64,000 nucleotides of DNA from Paenibacillus flagellatus. GTDB taxonomy: Bacteria; Bacillota; Bacilli; Paenibacillales; NBRC-103111. The position numbers were made by a program, and so were the translations under genes. This document shows, one piece after another, positions 10,601-18,881 of the stretch. The notes under the pieces are model-generated. The model ran no database searches and was not told the origin of the DNA. It worked only from the letters and a program-made list of their open reading frames with translations. The stretch's first letter is position 1. Each line of letters starts with the position of its first letter. The stretch lies in NCBI RefSeq assembly GCF_003217775.1, contig NZ_QJVJ01000005.1:372001-436000 (forward strand), given 5' to 3'.

Positions 10601-11287
10601 CTACCCTTCCTTGCCGACCAAAACGGTACCGAGCCGGATCCATGTGGCTCCTTCCTCGATCGCCACCTCGAAGTCGCCCGACATGCCCATCGACAAATGC
10701 TCGACGCCGTATCCGAGCGCGCCCGACGCGTTGAGCCGGTCGCGCAGCTCCCGGAGTCCGCGGAATACGGGTCTCGTCGCTTCGGCCTCCGCTTCGTATG
10801 GCGCCATCGTCATCAAGCCGACGACGCGGATGCGCGGATAAGCGGCCAGCTGCTCCGCAAACGGAAGGAGCTGCTCCGGCGCCAAGCCGTGCTTCGATTC
10901 CTCGCCGGACACGTTCACCTGCACGAAGCAATCAACCGTAATGCCCTGCTTCTCCGCCTGCCGATCCAATTCCTTGGCGAGCGAAAGCCGGTCTAACGAA
11001 TGGATGTACGCGAATTTCCCGACGACGTCCTTGACCTTATTCGACTGCAAATGTCCGATAAAATGCCATACGGCATCCGTACCGATCGATTCCCACTTCG
11101 CCTGCGCGTCCTGCCAGCGGTTCTCCCCGACATGGCGCAGTCCGGCATCTACGGCGGCGCGCGCCGTCTCCAGCGAGACGTATTTGGTGACCGCGATGAC
11201 GTTCACCTGCTCGCGGCTGCGGCCGCTTCGCTCGCACGCTTGCGCGATCCGCGACTCGACGAGACGAATTCGTTCCTGCATGCTCAA
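10601..11287 (-). CDS. YggS-type pyridoxal-phosphate homeostasis protein
   Basis: The 228-residue protein is a single alanine-racemase-like TIM barrel that binds PLP but lacks the second domain, as in YggS/YlmE/PROSC. The PLP lysine is in VNVIAVTKYVS (Lys35), followed by HVGENRWQDAQAK, HFIGHLQSNK, VNVSGEESKHG and LSMGMSGDFEVAIEEG. The family buffers free PLP and affects amino-acid metabolism. The first start is TTG 11287; the ATG two codons later (11281) is equally possible, and neither has a strong ribosome site. It follows pgeF as in B. subtilis ylmD-ylmE. Confidence 0.92.
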   Translation of the reverse strand: MSMQERIRLVESRIAQACERSGRSREQVNVIAVTKYVSLETARAAVDAGLRHVGENRWQDAQAKWESIGTDAVWHFIGHLQSNKVKDVVGKFAYIHSLDRLSLAKELDRQAEKQGITVDCFVQVNVSGEESKHGLAPEQLLPFAEQLAAYPRIRVVGLMTMAPYEAEAEATRPVFRGLRELRDRLNASGALGYGVEHLSMGMSGDFEVAIEEGATWIRLGTVLVGKEG

Positions 11288-11374
11288 TCTTGTCCAACCC
11301 TTTCCGAGACCGCCCCGGCGGGGCGCCTAATCGCCGATGGCCGGCTGTCCGGGCGATCGTGTCCGTCGTCGCGA

Positions 11375-12247
11375 TTACGATCCGGGCGCCGACGACCGCA
11401 TGTCCAGTCCGATCCACGACGCCATCCGGCCTGTCGATCCTTTCTCCTTCCGATGGGAGAAGAACAAGTCGGTGCGGCAGCCGGTGCACATCCCACATAT
11501 TTCGATATGCGTCGGCAATATTCCTGCTTTTATCATAATTTGTCTATTCATTTCTTGCAAGTTGAGCATCGATTTGCCCGGCTCTTCGGCGGGACGGTAG
11601 ACGGTCCGGCGCACCGACTCGTCCGCCCCGAGGCGGTCCAGGCATTCGTCGATCCGGCCGATGACGTGGCCGTCCACCTCGTAGCAGCAGTCGCCGATCG
11701 ACGGCCCGATCGCCGCCCGTACGTCCGCCGGGCTCGAGCCGAACGTCTTCGTCATCGCCTCCACCGTGCGGGCGGCGATTTCCAGCACCGTGCCTTTCCA
11801 GCCGGCGTGGGCCAAGCCCACCGCTCGCCGGACCGGGTCGAACAAGTAAAGCGGTACGCAATCCGCGTAAAACGAAGTCAGCCAGACGCCGGGCCGGTCG
11901 GTAATCAAGGCGTCGGTGCCCGGCAGCGCGTCCTCTCTCTCCGCACGCCCTCTGCCGCGCTCGTCCTTCGTCACGACGGTGACGACGTCGCCGTGCACCT
12001 GCTCCCCGCACGTCCACGCCTCGAACGGCACGTGCAGCGCCGACGCCAGCCGCTTGCGGTTTTCGACGACGTGTGCGGGGTCGTCCTGTACGTGAAGCGC
12101 GCAGTTGAGCGACGCGAGGCTGCCGCCGCTGACGCCCCCTTTCCGCGTCGTAAATCCTGCCGTGACGAACGGGTACTCCCGCTCCCAACGATCTATCGTA
12201 AAAAAGGCGGGCTCCCCCGGCCTTTCCGTCAATCGGAACGATGCCAT
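11375..12247 (-). CDS. pgeF: PgeF-type peptidoglycan editing factor
   Basis: This 290-residue protein belongs to the YfiH/LACC1 family of copper/zinc-binding enzymes. PgeF proteins remove wrongly incorporated L-Ser from muropeptide precursors, and some members also act on purine nucleosides. The metal ligands are visible in HAGWKGTV, CCYEVDGHV and the C-terminal CTGCRTDLFFSHR. I choose ATG 12247 because GGGAGAGG lies four to five bases upstream; the frame is open farther out but has no ribosome site. The gene is B. subtilis ylmD by position. It precedes yggS with a gap of about 90 bases. Confidence 0.92.
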   Translation of the reverse strand: MASFRLTERPGEPAFFTIDRWEREYPFVTAGFTTRKGGVSGGSLASLNCALHVQDDPAHVVENRKRLASALHVPFEAWTCGEQVHGDVVTVVTKDERGRGRAEREDALPGTDALITDRPGVWLTSFYADCVPLYLFDPVRRAVGLAHAGWKGTVLEIAARTVEAMTKTFGSSPADVRAAIGPSIGDCCYEVDGHVIGRIDECLDRLGADESVRRTVYRPAEEPGKSMLNLQEMNRQIMIKAGILPTHIEICGMCTGCRTDLFFSHRKEKGSTGRMASWIGLDMRSSAPGS

Positions 12248-12356
12248 GCTTGTCCTCTCCCTTCGGATACCAGTATACCATATCCGGCTCGAGCCGACCG
12301 GAGGACGAGCCGGCACGACGGCCGGCTCCGGTTCCCGCATTCGCTCCCGCCGCGAT

Positions 12357-12656
12357 TCAGCGGTACGCCCTGCCGTAGTCGCCGGACGACGACTCGCCCT
12401 CGCCCTCGACCCGGTACGCGCGGGCGTCGTCCAGCTTGACGAGCACGACGTCCATGCCGATCTTCACGATGTTTCGCCACGGAATGACGACGTCCGTCCC
12501 GTTCCCGAAAAAACCGAAAAATTTGCTCTGGTTCGGCACGACGATCGACTCGATGCGGCCTTGGCGCAAATCGAGCTCCAGGTCGCTCACTTGCCCGAGC
12601 TTTTTGCCGTCGACGATATTGATGACGTCCTTCGATTGAAAATCCGATATTTTCAA
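12357..12656 (-). CDS. ylmC: YlmC/YmxH-family PRC-barrel protein
   Basis: The 99-residue protein is one PRC barrel: SDFQSKDVINIVDGKKLGQVSDLELD, then a turn and VVIPWRNIVKIGMDVVLV. YlmC/YmxH proteins are found in spore formers and are annotated as sporulation-associated, but their function is unknown. The insertion KFFGFFGNGTD is typical of the family. The start is TTG 12656, with GGTGAT about eleven bases upstream. It lies between sigG and pgeF as in B. subtilis. A promoter with a SigE-like -10 element precedes it, which would fit mother-cell expression. Confidence 0.85.
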   Translation of the reverse strand: MKISDFQSKDVINIVDGKKLGQVSDLELDLRQGRIESIVVPNQSKFFGFFGNGTDVVIPWRNIVKIGMDVVLVKLDDARAYRVEGEGESSSGDYGRAYR

Positions 12657-12710
12657 AGCGAATCACCACGAATCGCAAAATTGGGAGCTTATCTTATCCG
12701 CTCTACTCCC

Positions 12711-12740
12711 ATTATATGTGCCCCCGGGGCAAAATGTCCT
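12711..12740 (-). promoter_or_regulatory. Promoter before ylmC, SigE-like
   Basis: The minus strand has CATATAAT (12711-12718), which matches the SigE -10 consensus CATACAAT in seven of eight bases. AGGACATT (12733-12740), 14 bases upstream, is a weaker -35. The TATAAT core could also serve SigA, so the sigma assignment is tentative. Confidence 0.45.
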
Positions 12741-12812
12741 GCTCTTTGGGCGTGACAAGCTGTATATTTCCGGGCCCGACGGAAAACCCGCACCCTAGCC
12801 CGCCGCATCATT

Positions 12813-12837
12813 AAAAAAAGCCGTCGATCGACGGCTT
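12813..12837 (-). terminator. Intrinsic terminator of sigG
   Basis: A 20-base perfect palindrome, AAGCCGTCGA and its complement, is followed on the minus strand by a run of seven T. It lies 50 bases after the sigG stop. Confidence 0.85.
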
Positions 12838-12886
12838 GCGGTATGCGCGATCGATGCTCCCGTACGGGACGGCCGTCGCGCCGGCT

Positions 12887-13669
12887 TCACGTTTTGACGT
12901 GCTTTTGCATTTGCGATATCGCCGATTTTTCCAGCCGGGACACTTGCGCTTGCGAAATGCCGATTTCGTCGGCCACTTCCATTTGCGTCTTCCCTTCGAA
13001 AAAGCGCATCGATAAGATCATTTTTTCCCGTTCGTTCAGCTTGCGCATCGCTTCCCGGAGCGCGATGCCTTCGATCCATGAAATGTCCTTGTTACGCTCG
13101 TCGCTGATTTGATCCATCACGTAGATCGGATCGCCGCCGTCGTGGTAGATCGGCTCGAACAGCGAGACCGGATCCTGGATCGCGTCGAGGGCGAAGACGA
13201 CGTCCTCCTTCGGCACGTTCAGCGCCTCGGATATTTCGTAGACGGTCGGCTCGCGCGAATTGGAGTTCGTCAGCTGGTCGCGGATCTGCAGCGCCTTGTA
13301 GGCGATATCGCGCAAGCTCCGGGATACCCGGATCGGATTGTTGTCGCGCAAGTAGCGCCGGATTTCCCCGATGATCATCGGTACCGCATACGTCGAAAAC
13401 TTGACGTTTTGGCTCAGATCGAAATTGTCGATCGCCTTCATGAGCCCGATGCACCCGACCTGAAACAAATCGTCGACGAATTCGCCGCGGTTATTGAAAC
13501 GTTGGATGACGCTTAAGACCAACCGTAAATTGCCGTTTACCAATTTCTCTCTTGCTGCTCGTTCATTCTGCGTCTGAAGCTGCACGAACAATTCCCGCAT
13601 TTCCGCGTTGGTCAGAACAGGCAGTTTCGAAGTATCAACACCACAGATCTCGACTTTATTTCGGGTCAA
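12887..13669 (-). CDS. sigG: RNA polymerase sigma factor SigG
   Basis: SigG (260 residues) directs late forespore transcription. The N-terminus RNKVEICGVDTSKLPVL is the signature by which SigG is told apart from SigF. Region 2 follows (NLRLVLSVIQRFNNRGEFVDDLFQVGCIGLMKAIDNFD), then region 3 and region 4 (TQMEVADEIGISQAQVSRLEKSA). The start is TTG 13669 with GGGAGG eight bases upstream; this gives the conserved N-terminus exactly. It is separated from sigE by a terminator and has its own SigF/SigG-type promoter, as in B. subtilis. Confidence 0.97.
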   Translation of the reverse strand: MTRNKVEICGVDTSKLPVLTNAEMRELFVQLQTQNERAAREKLVNGNLRLVLSVIQRFNNRGEFVDDLFQVGCIGLMKAIDNFDLSQNVKFSTYAVPMIIGEIRRYLRDNNPIRVSRSLRDIAYKALQIRDQLTNSNSREPTVYEISEALNVPKEDVVFALDAIQDPVSLFEPIYHDGGDPIYVMDQISDERNKDISWIEGIALREAMRKLNEREKMILSMRFFEGKTQMEVADEIGISQAQVSRLEKSAISQMQKHVKT

Positions 13670-13702
13670 CGTGAATACCTCCCAAGGAGAAACATTACTG
13701 TT

Positions 13703-13731
13703 AATTATCTCCCTGGAAGTTTTTTTTATGC
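13703..13731 (-). promoter_or_regulatory. SigF/SigG-type promoter of sigG
   Basis: On the minus strand GCATA (13727-13731) is followed after 14 bases by GGAGATAATT (13703-13712). These match the -35 (GYATA) and -10 (GGnnAnAMTW) elements of forespore promoters. The placement 34 bases before the sigG start fits the known SigF and autogenous SigG control of this gene. Confidence 0.7.
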
Positions 13732-13821
13732 GCTTGCGGACAGGAACGCACGTTCGGGAAACGTCGCTGAAACCGCTTAACGCCTACTCTCCGTTCGATC
13801 TCCTTCCGCCCGATAAACGGC

Positions 13822-13850
13822 AAAAAAGAGAAGCCGTGGAACGCTTCTCT
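13822..13850 (-). terminator. Intrinsic terminator of spoIIGA-sigE
   Basis: An 8-bp stem (AGAGAAGC/GCTTCTCT, loop of eight) lies immediately after the sigE stop and is followed on the minus strand by a run of six T. It isolates sigE from sigG. Confidence 0.85.
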
Positions 13851-13851
13851 T

Positions 13852-14574
13852 CTACACCATTTTATTGAACTCCTTGCGCAGCCGCTTGATGATGCGCTTC
13901 TCCAGCCGGGAGATGTACGATTGGGAAATGCCGAGCATGTCGGCGACGTCCTTCTGCGTCTTCTCCTCTCCGTCCTGCAAACCGAAGCGCAGCTCCATGA
14001 TGATGCGCTCCCGCTCCGTCAGCTTGTCGAGCGCCTTGTGCAGCAGCTTCCGGTCGACCTGCTCCTCGATATTCCGGTAAATCGTATCGTTCTCCGTGCC
14101 CAGCACGTCCGACAGCAGAAGCTCGTTGCCGTCCCAATCGATGTTGAGCGGTTCGTCGAACGACACCTCCGTCCGCACCTTGCTGTTCCGCCGCAAATAC
14201 ATGAGGATCTCGTTCTCGATGCAGCGCGACGCATACGTCGCCAGCTTGATCTTCTTCTCCGGATCGAACGTATTGACCGCCTTGATCAGCCCGATCGCTC
14301 CGATCGACACCAAATCCTCGATGTTGATGCCCGTATTCTCGAACTTGCGGGCGATGTAGACGACCAGCCTCAAGTTGCGCTCGATCAGCATCGCCCGGAT
14401 CGCCGAATCGCCCGAAGGCAGCTTCTCCAGCAAATACTCCTCTTCCTCGCGCGTCAGAGGCGGCGGCAACGCTTCGCTTCCGCCGATGTAATAAATTTCG
14501 TCGCTCTTCAGACCGAGCAGGAACAGAAGCCGGTAATAGAACAAGTGCATCATCAGTTTCCACTTGAGAAGCAT
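13852..14574 (-). CDS. sigE: RNA polymerase sigma factor SigE (pro-SigE)
   Basis: This 240-residue precursor becomes the early mother-cell sigma factor. The N-terminal pro-region (about 27 residues, [17 protein letters not shown]) is hydrophobic and tethers the protein to membrane. The cleavage context [17 protein letters not shown] matches B. subtilis. Region 2 reads [37 protein letters not shown] and region 4 ends [19 protein letters not shown]. The ATG at 14574 follows AGGAGG. SpoIIGA, encoded just upstream, is the processing protease. The gene is transcribed with spoIIGA through a 143-base gap that contains two hairpin repeats. Confidence 0.97.
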   Translation of the reverse strand: MLLKWKLMMHLFYYRLLFLLGLKSDEIYYIGGSEALPPPLTREEEEYLLEKLPSGDSAIRAMLIERNLRLVVYIARKFENTGINIEDLVSIGAIGLIKAVNTFDPEKKIKLATYASRCIENEILMYLRRNSKVRTEVSFDEPLNIDWDGNELLLSDVLGTENDTIYRNIEEQVDRKLLHKALDKLTERERIIMELRFGLQDGEEKTQKDVADMLGISQSYISRLEKRIIKRLRKEFNKMV

Positions 14575-14588
14575 AGGTTACCTCCTGA

Positions 14589-14621
14589 GGGCTTTGTGGG
14601 AGCAAAGCCTGCATCGTAAGC
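14589..14621 (-). repeat. Hairpin repeat, copy A, before sigE
   Basis: On the minus strand GCTTACGATGCAGGCTTTGC is followed by a loop and CAAAGCC, giving a 7-bp stem. The hairpin ends five bases before the AGGAGG of sigE. Copy B lies 40 bases away; a related hairpin precedes ftsZ. Confidence 0.75.
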
Positions 14622-14628
14622 ATTCACC

Positions 14629-14660
14629 GGGCTTTTCGAAGAAAAGCCTGCATCGTAAGC
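14629..14660 (-). repeat. Hairpin repeat, copy B, between spoIIGA and sigE
   Basis: The 19-base sequence AAAGCCTGCATCGTAAGCA (plus strand) recurs in copies A and B. In copy B the stem is GGCTTTTC/GAAAAGCC with a 3-base loop. The stem is conserved between the two copies by compensating changes (CTTTG/CAAAG against CTTTTC/GAAAAG). Confidence 0.75.
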
Positions 14661-14718
14661 AAAACATGGGCTTACTCGCCCTTTATTCGACGCTGCACGC
14701 CTCCGTGCGGGGGACGAT

Positions 14719-15645
14719 TCACGCTTCCATTTGCACCAAATTCGGATGAATGATCGCTTGGTACGATCCGTCGGCGCACAGCTTGCCGCCGTCCAGCCCG
14801 ACCAATACTTTTACGTTGACGATTTCCGTTTCGTTATGGACGATCACCACCTTGTCGGGTTTCAAGGCGAGCATGAATTGCGTTCCGCGGTTCACCCCCC
14901 GGTACGGAATAAGGCGGAGACGGTCTTGCCATACGAACGAGTCGTCGGTACCGATCGCCGCCACGAGCTGATCCACCTCGGACTGCCGGATGCGGCGCAT
15001 CCACGCTTCGGGCAGCACCTCGCCCCACTGGGTCGCCTCCACGACCATGACCGGCGTCCGCGTCAGCGGATCGTACAGCTGATTGCCCGTATCGATCAGC
15101 CCGGTGCACACGGACTCGTGCTCGTCGATCCGGATCCGCACCTCGGCCAAGTAGTGCGTCATGTCCCGCTTCCGCTTCGCGCTAACGAAGACGGTTCGGA
15201 ACAGCCAGAGCAGCGGCACGAGCGTGAACGCGACGAAAAGCGCACCGATATGAATCCGGTAAGCCAAGCCGCCCGAGCGGGTGACGAGAATGCCGTTCAT
15301 CACGTCGCCAGGCGATTGCAGCAAATAATGAAGACCGAACATCCCGCCCGCCGCCGCGAAGCTGACGACGTAAAACGTCCCGGCGTTGCGCAAAAACGTT
15401 TGCAGGCCGCCGAATCCGAACGCGATCCAAATCATCGCTGCGGAAAATAAGCATTTCGCGACGAGCGTAAACATAAATGATAAGGAAGGCACCAACATCA
15501 TGACGACGTACGAAGCGCCGAGCATGGCGGAAGCGCCGAGACGCCAAAAACGCGGACGAATATGGCGGATGCGGGCCGTAACGGCCAAGATGGCGCCGTC
15601 GATCAACAGGTTGGTCAGGAAGATCAGATCCGGATAAACGATCAT
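14719..15645 (-). CDS. spoIIGA: SpoIIGA, pro-SigE processing protease
   Basis: This 308-residue membrane aspartyl protease cleaves pro-SigE in the mother cell after a SpoIIR signal from the forespore. The N-terminal half has five predicted membrane helices starting VYPDLIFLTNLLIDGAILAVTA. The C-terminal protease half holds the catalytic aspartate in LIDTGNQLYDPLTRTPV. The ATG at 15645 has GGGAGGAG eight bases upstream; the open frame extends 47 codons further without a ribosome site. The gene is directly upstream of sigE, the usual spoIIG operon. In the B. subtilis order the protease gene bpr lies between ftsZ and spoIIGA; it is absent here. Confidence 0.93.
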   Translation of the reverse strand: MIVYPDLIFLTNLLIDGAILAVTARIRHIRPRFWRLGASAMLGASYVVMMLVPSLSFMFTLVAKCLFSAAMIWIAFGFGGLQTFLRNAGTFYVVSFAAAGGMFGLHYLLQSPGDVMNGILVTRSGGLAYRIHIGALFVAFTLVPLLWLFRTVFVSAKRKRDMTHYLAEVRIRIDEHESVCTGLIDTGNQLYDPLTRTPVMVVEATQWGEVLPEAWMRRIRQSEVDQLVAAIGTDDSFVWQDRLRLIPYRGVNRGTQFMLALKPDKVVIVHNETEIVNVKVLVGLDGGKLCADGSYQAIIHPNLVQMEA

Positions 15646-15763
15646 GTGCGTCTCCTCCCGCCCCGCGACGAAATCGAGTGCGGCGACCCGAGGCTCCCGG
15701 AAGCCTGTACGCTTCGCGGGGTGCGGCCTGCGGAATCGCATGGGCATCTTCGAAATCGTTTTT

Positions 15764-15807
15764 AGTATATAGTAAGCATATTTCAAAGTCTGTCTAAACT
15801 TGTCACT
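15764..15807 (-). promoter_or_regulatory. spoIIG promoter with Spo0A-box-like sites
   Basis: On the minus strand TATACT (15764-15769) is preceded 21 bases upstream by TAGACA (15791-15796). TTTAGACAGA (15789-15798) matches the Spo0A box TTTCGACAAA in eight of ten bases, and AGTGACAAGT (15798-15807) is a weaker second box one helical turn away. B. subtilis spoIIG has the same plan, an over-long spacer with Spo0A bound at the -35. The rest of 15646-16012 holds no gene that I can see. Confidence 0.6.
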
Positions 15808-16012
15808 CCGGAGCGTCTTTTTTTAGCGAAATTTTAAGCGAAGACGCCACAACGGATCGGAGCCGCGGCGTGGTGCAAAAGTACGGTGCCGTTGGCGGAA
15901 ACGGCCAAAGATTCGTGGCCCGATCTGTCGGAGCGCGGCCGGCGGCGATTCCCGCTTGCGGATTGTCGGCGATTTTCGTCAGATGGACTCGAACGAGAGG
16001 CGAACGGCGCAA

Positions 16013-16038
16013 GAAAAAAGAGCGGTTCCCCGCTCTTT
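16013..16038 (-). terminator. Intrinsic terminator of ftsAZ
   Basis: A 9-bp stem (AAAGAGCGG/CCGCTCTTT, loop of three) is followed on the minus strand by a T-rich run. It lies about 100 bases after the ftsZ stop and separates ftsZ from spoIIGA. Confidence 0.85.
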
Positions 16039-16141
16039 CTTTGAAATCGCGCCCCGTTCGACGGACGACACGTTCAAAAAAAATGCGGTGAACCACTCTT
16101 TGCGCGTTATGCTGCGCGACTCGCGCCGGAACCCGTGCGGA

Positions 16142-17260
16142 TTAGCGGCCGGTCGGATTGTTTTTGCCGCGATTGCGCAAAAACGTCGGGATGTCGAGCT
16201 GGTCGCCGGAAGGCTGGCTTCCGAACGGACGCAGGCCGGACGGCTTGTCGACGGACTCCGCCCCGCCGATTCCCGGAGCGCGACGCTGCGGCTGGACCGG
16301 GGCTGGCTTGTGCTCGAAGCCGGTGGCGATAACCGTTACGACGATTTCGTCGGTCAGCTTCTCGTCGATGCCCGCGCCGAAAATCATGTTCACTTCCGGA
16401 TCCGAGGCGGAAGCGACGATGTCGGCCGCTTCGTTCACTTCGTACAGGCTCAAGTTGACGCCGCCGGTGATGTTCATCAATACGCCGCGCGCGCCGTCGA
16501 TCGACGTTTCGAGCAGCGGGCTCATGATCGCCTTTTTGGCCGCTTCGGCCGCGCGATTCTCGCCCGTCGCCACACCGATCCCCATCAGCGCGGATCCGCG
16601 CTCGGTCATGATCGTCTTCACATCGGCGAAGTCGAGGTTGATGAGTCCTGGTACCGCGATCAGGTCGGAAATCCCTTTGACGCCTTGGTGAAGGACATTG
16701 TCCGCTTGGCGGAAAGCTTCGAGCATCGGCGTTTTCTTATCGATGATCTCGAGCAGCCGGTCGTTCGGAATGACGATCAGCGTATCCACTTTTTCTTTGA
16801 ATGCCATAATGCCTTGCTCGGCTTGTGCGGCCCGCTTCCGGCCTTCGAACGTGAACGGCCGCGTAACAACGCCTACGGTCAGCGCGCCGCACTCCTTCGC
16901 GATCTCCGCGATGACCGGAGCCGCGCCCGTACCCGTACCGCCGCCCATGCCCGCCGTGACGAACACCATATCGGCGCCGCGTAGCGCGTTGACGATCGTT
17001 TCGCGCGACTCTTCCGCCGCTTTTTTGCCTACCTCGGGATTGGCCCCCGCACCCAAGCCGCGGGTCAGCTTTTCGCCCAGTTGAAGCTTCGTTTCCGACT
17101 TGGCCGTTTGGAGCGCTTGCGCGTCCGTATTCGCGGTAATGAATTCGACGCCCTTCAGGCCGAATTCGATCATTCGATTCACTGCGTTGCTTCCGCCGCC
17201 GCCGACGCCGATGACTTTAATTCGCGCCAACGATTCGTTTTCCAGATCGATTTCAAACAT
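16142..17260 (-). CDS. ftsZ: FtsZ, tubulin-like division GTPase
   Basis: FtsZ (372 residues) polymerises into the Z ring that organises septation. Visible motifs are [18 protein letters not shown], the GTP signature [12 protein letters not shown] and [11 protein letters not shown]. The conserved C-terminal peptide [13 protein letters not shown] binds FtsA and SepF, both encoded nearby. I choose ATG 17260 ([16 protein letters not shown]) with GGGAGG about twelve bases upstream; an upstream in-frame start would add 22 residues that are not family-like. It follows ftsA by 87 bases, and a small hairpin repeat lies in that gap. Confidence 0.97.
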   Translation of the reverse strand: MFEIDLENESLARIKVIGVGGGGSNAVNRMIEFGLKGVEFITANTDAQALQTAKSETKLQLGEKLTRGLGAGANPEVGKKAAEESRETIVNALRGADMVFVTAGMGGGTGTGAAPVIAEIAKECGALTVGVVTRPFTFEGRKRAAQAEQGIMAFKEKVDTLIVIPNDRLLEIIDKKTPMLEAFRQADNVLHQGVKGISDLIAVPGLINLDFADVKTIMTERGSALMGIGVATGENRAAEAAKKAIMSPLLETSIDGARGVLMNITGGVNLSLYEVNEAADIVASASDPEVNMIFGAGIDEKLTDEIVVTVIATGFEHKPAPVQPQRRAPGIGGAESVDKPSGLRPFGSQPSGDQLDIPTFLRNRGKNNPTGR

Positions 17261-17310
17261 ACAAATAATATCCTCCCTCAATTGCTTGTGTTCGTTGCCG
17301 CGAGAGCTCG

Positions 17311-17342
17311 GGGCTTTGCACAGCAAAGCCGGCTTCGAAAGC
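17311..17342 (-). repeat. Hairpin repeat between ftsA and ftsZ
   Basis: GGCTTTGC/GCAAAGCC forms an 8-bp stem with a 3-base loop at 17312-17330, directly followed by a second short GCTT/AAGC palindrome. It resembles the hairpins before sigE and lies 50 bases before the ftsZ start. Confidence 0.65.
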
Positions 17343-17347
17343 GCAAT

Positions 17348-18592
17348 CTAAATGAATTCGCTCAAATAATTTTTGATCCGTTCGAACAGTCCGGGTTTGT
17401 TTTCCTTCGAGGCCGATTTCTTGCTCGCCGCCGGAAGCTTTTTGACGGTCGTGCTCGTCCGTTGACGGGCGAACTTGGAGACGTAGTGGATGATGCCGAC
17501 GCCGCTCGTATAGGCCGGGTCGCGTACGCCGACGAAGTCGGGAACGGCCATCCGGACCGAATTCTCGAGCTCGGCTTGCGCGATCTCGAGCATCCCCGGC
17601 ATCGACACGGCGCCGCCGGTCAGCACGTAGCCGCCGGCCGCTTCGGCGTACCCGAGACGGGCCGCTTCCGCGCGGATGAGCTGGAAAATCTCCTGAACCC
17701 TCGGCTCGATAATATGGGCCAAATCGATCTGGGAAAATTCCTTGTCGACGTTGCTTCCGATCCGGTTCACCTTGAACACTTGATCGGCGGCCGCGTCCTC
17801 GACGACGGCGCAGCCGAACTTCAGCTTGATCTTCTCCGCGATGTCGAGCTGCGTACGGAGACCGATCGAAATATCGTTCGTAATGTATTCGCCGCCGATC
17901 GGCAGCGTGGACGTTGCGGTCAAGCTGCCTTCCTCGAACACGGCGAGCGTAATCGCGCCGGCGCCGATATCGACGAGCACCGTTCCGACCGTCTTCTCGT
18001 CCTTCGACAGGCAAAGCTGGCCCGCGGCCAGCGACATGAGCACGACGCCGGACACGCGCAAGCCCGATTTCTCGACACAGCGCAGCAAATTATGTATGGA
18101 CGTCTTCGTGCCGGTAATGATCGTCGCTTCCACTTCGAGGCGGACGCCGATCATCCCTCTCGGGTCCTGGATGCCCTCGAGACCGTCGACGACGTACTGC
18201 TTCGGCACGACGCCGATAATTTCCCGCTCCGGCGGCAGGGCGATCACTTTCGCGGCCTGCAGGACGCGCTCGATGTCCTCCTCGCCGATTTCCCGATCCT
18301 CGTTCGATACGGCCACGACGCCGTGGCTCGATTGCAACGCGATATGATTACCGGCTATGCCGACGTATACTTCCGCAATTTGAATGCCTACCATCCGCTC
18401 GGCATGATCGATCGCACTCCGGATCGACTGCACGGTCTGATCGATGTCTACGATGGCTCCCTTACGAATCCCTTCGGAATCGGCGGAGCCGACCCCGACT
18501 ATATGAATGGCGCCGTTGTTCAATTCGCCGATAATCGCTCGCACTTTGGACGTACCGATGTCCAGACTCACAATGATGTCATTGCTGCTCAA
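17348..18592 (-). CDS. ftsA: FtsA, actin-like divisome protein
   Basis: FtsA (414 residues) tethers FtsZ to the membrane. It has the actin/Hsp70-fold phosphate loops SLDIGTSKVRAIIGE and VLVDIGAGAITLAVFE, the adenosine motif YVLTGGAVSMPGM and the SHS2 domain (about 80-165). The C-terminal GLFERIKNYLSEFI is the amphipathic membrane-binding helix, set off by a basic Ser/Lys linker. The start is TTG 18592 with GGGAGG nine bases upstream, and the product then begins SSNDIIVSLDIG. A SigH-type promoter lies 63 bases upstream. The B. subtilis neighbours sbp and ylxWX are missing between divIB and ftsA. Confidence 0.96.
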   Translation of the reverse strand: MSSNDIIVSLDIGTSKVRAIIGELNNGAIHIVGVGSADSEGIRKGAIVDIDQTVQSIRSAIDHAERMVGIQIAEVYVGIAGNHIALQSSHGVVAVSNEDREIGEEDIERVLQAAKVIALPPEREIIGVVPKQYVVDGLEGIQDPRGMIGVRLEVEATIITGTKTSIHNLLRCVEKSGLRVSGVVLMSLAAGQLCLSKDEKTVGTVLVDIGAGAITLAVFEEGSLTATSTLPIGGEYITNDISIGLRTQLDIAEKIKLKFGCAVVEDAAADQVFKVNRIGSNVDKEFSQIDLAHIIEPRVQEIFQLIRAEAARLGYAEAAGGYVLTGGAVSMPGMLEIAQAELENSVRMAVPDFVGVRDPAYTSGVGIIHYVSKFARQRTSTTVKKLPAASKKSASKENKPGLFERIKNYLSEFI

Positions 18593-18654
18593 CCCGTGGC
18601 ACCTCCCGCATTTCGTTTCAAATTGGCAGTCTTGCGAAAAACACTTCTGTACTT

Positions 18655-18681
18655 ATTCCACACGGCTCGGGGTTTCCCTCT
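18655..18681 (-). promoter_or_regulatory. SigH-type promoter of ftsAZ
   Basis: On the minus strand AGAGGGAAA (18673-18681) matches the SigH -35 RNAGGAWWW in eight of nine bases. GTGGAAT (18655-18661), 11 bases downstream, matches the -10 RNNGAAT fully. B. subtilis ftsAZ also has a SigH promoter used when sporulation begins. Confidence 0.68.
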
Positions 18682-18837
18682 TTTTTCAACAATTTTTTAT
18701 GTTTTTTTAACGGCATCAAATATTACCAATTTCGCATCGGCCGCTCCATAAGCTCGCACGACCCCATAATTACGATTCTACCATTTTTTAATAGGGTTGA
18801 GTAGTCTATTTTTAAGGGGCCGTAAACGGCGGCGAAA

Positions 18838-18866
18838 CGAAAAAGAGGCGATGAAGTCGCCCCTTT
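18838..18866 (-). terminator. Intrinsic terminator of divIB
   Basis: A 9-bp stem with one mismatch (AAGGGGCGA/TCGCCTCTT on the minus strand) is followed by TTTTTCG, just after the divIB stop. It separates the mur/div part of the cluster from ftsAZ. The 289 bases between divIB and ftsA otherwise hold only promoter sequence. Confidence 0.75.
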
Positions 18867-18881
18867 TGCATAACATTCGGA

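Noticed and set aside
11000-12439. 479-codon plus-strand frame
   Set aside because: Antisense shadow over yggS, pgeF and ylmC, with no coding features.
15803-16096. 97-codon minus-strand frame between ftsZ and spoIIGA
   Set aside because: No ribosome site, no family resemblance, and it spans the ftsZ terminator and the spoIIG promoter region.
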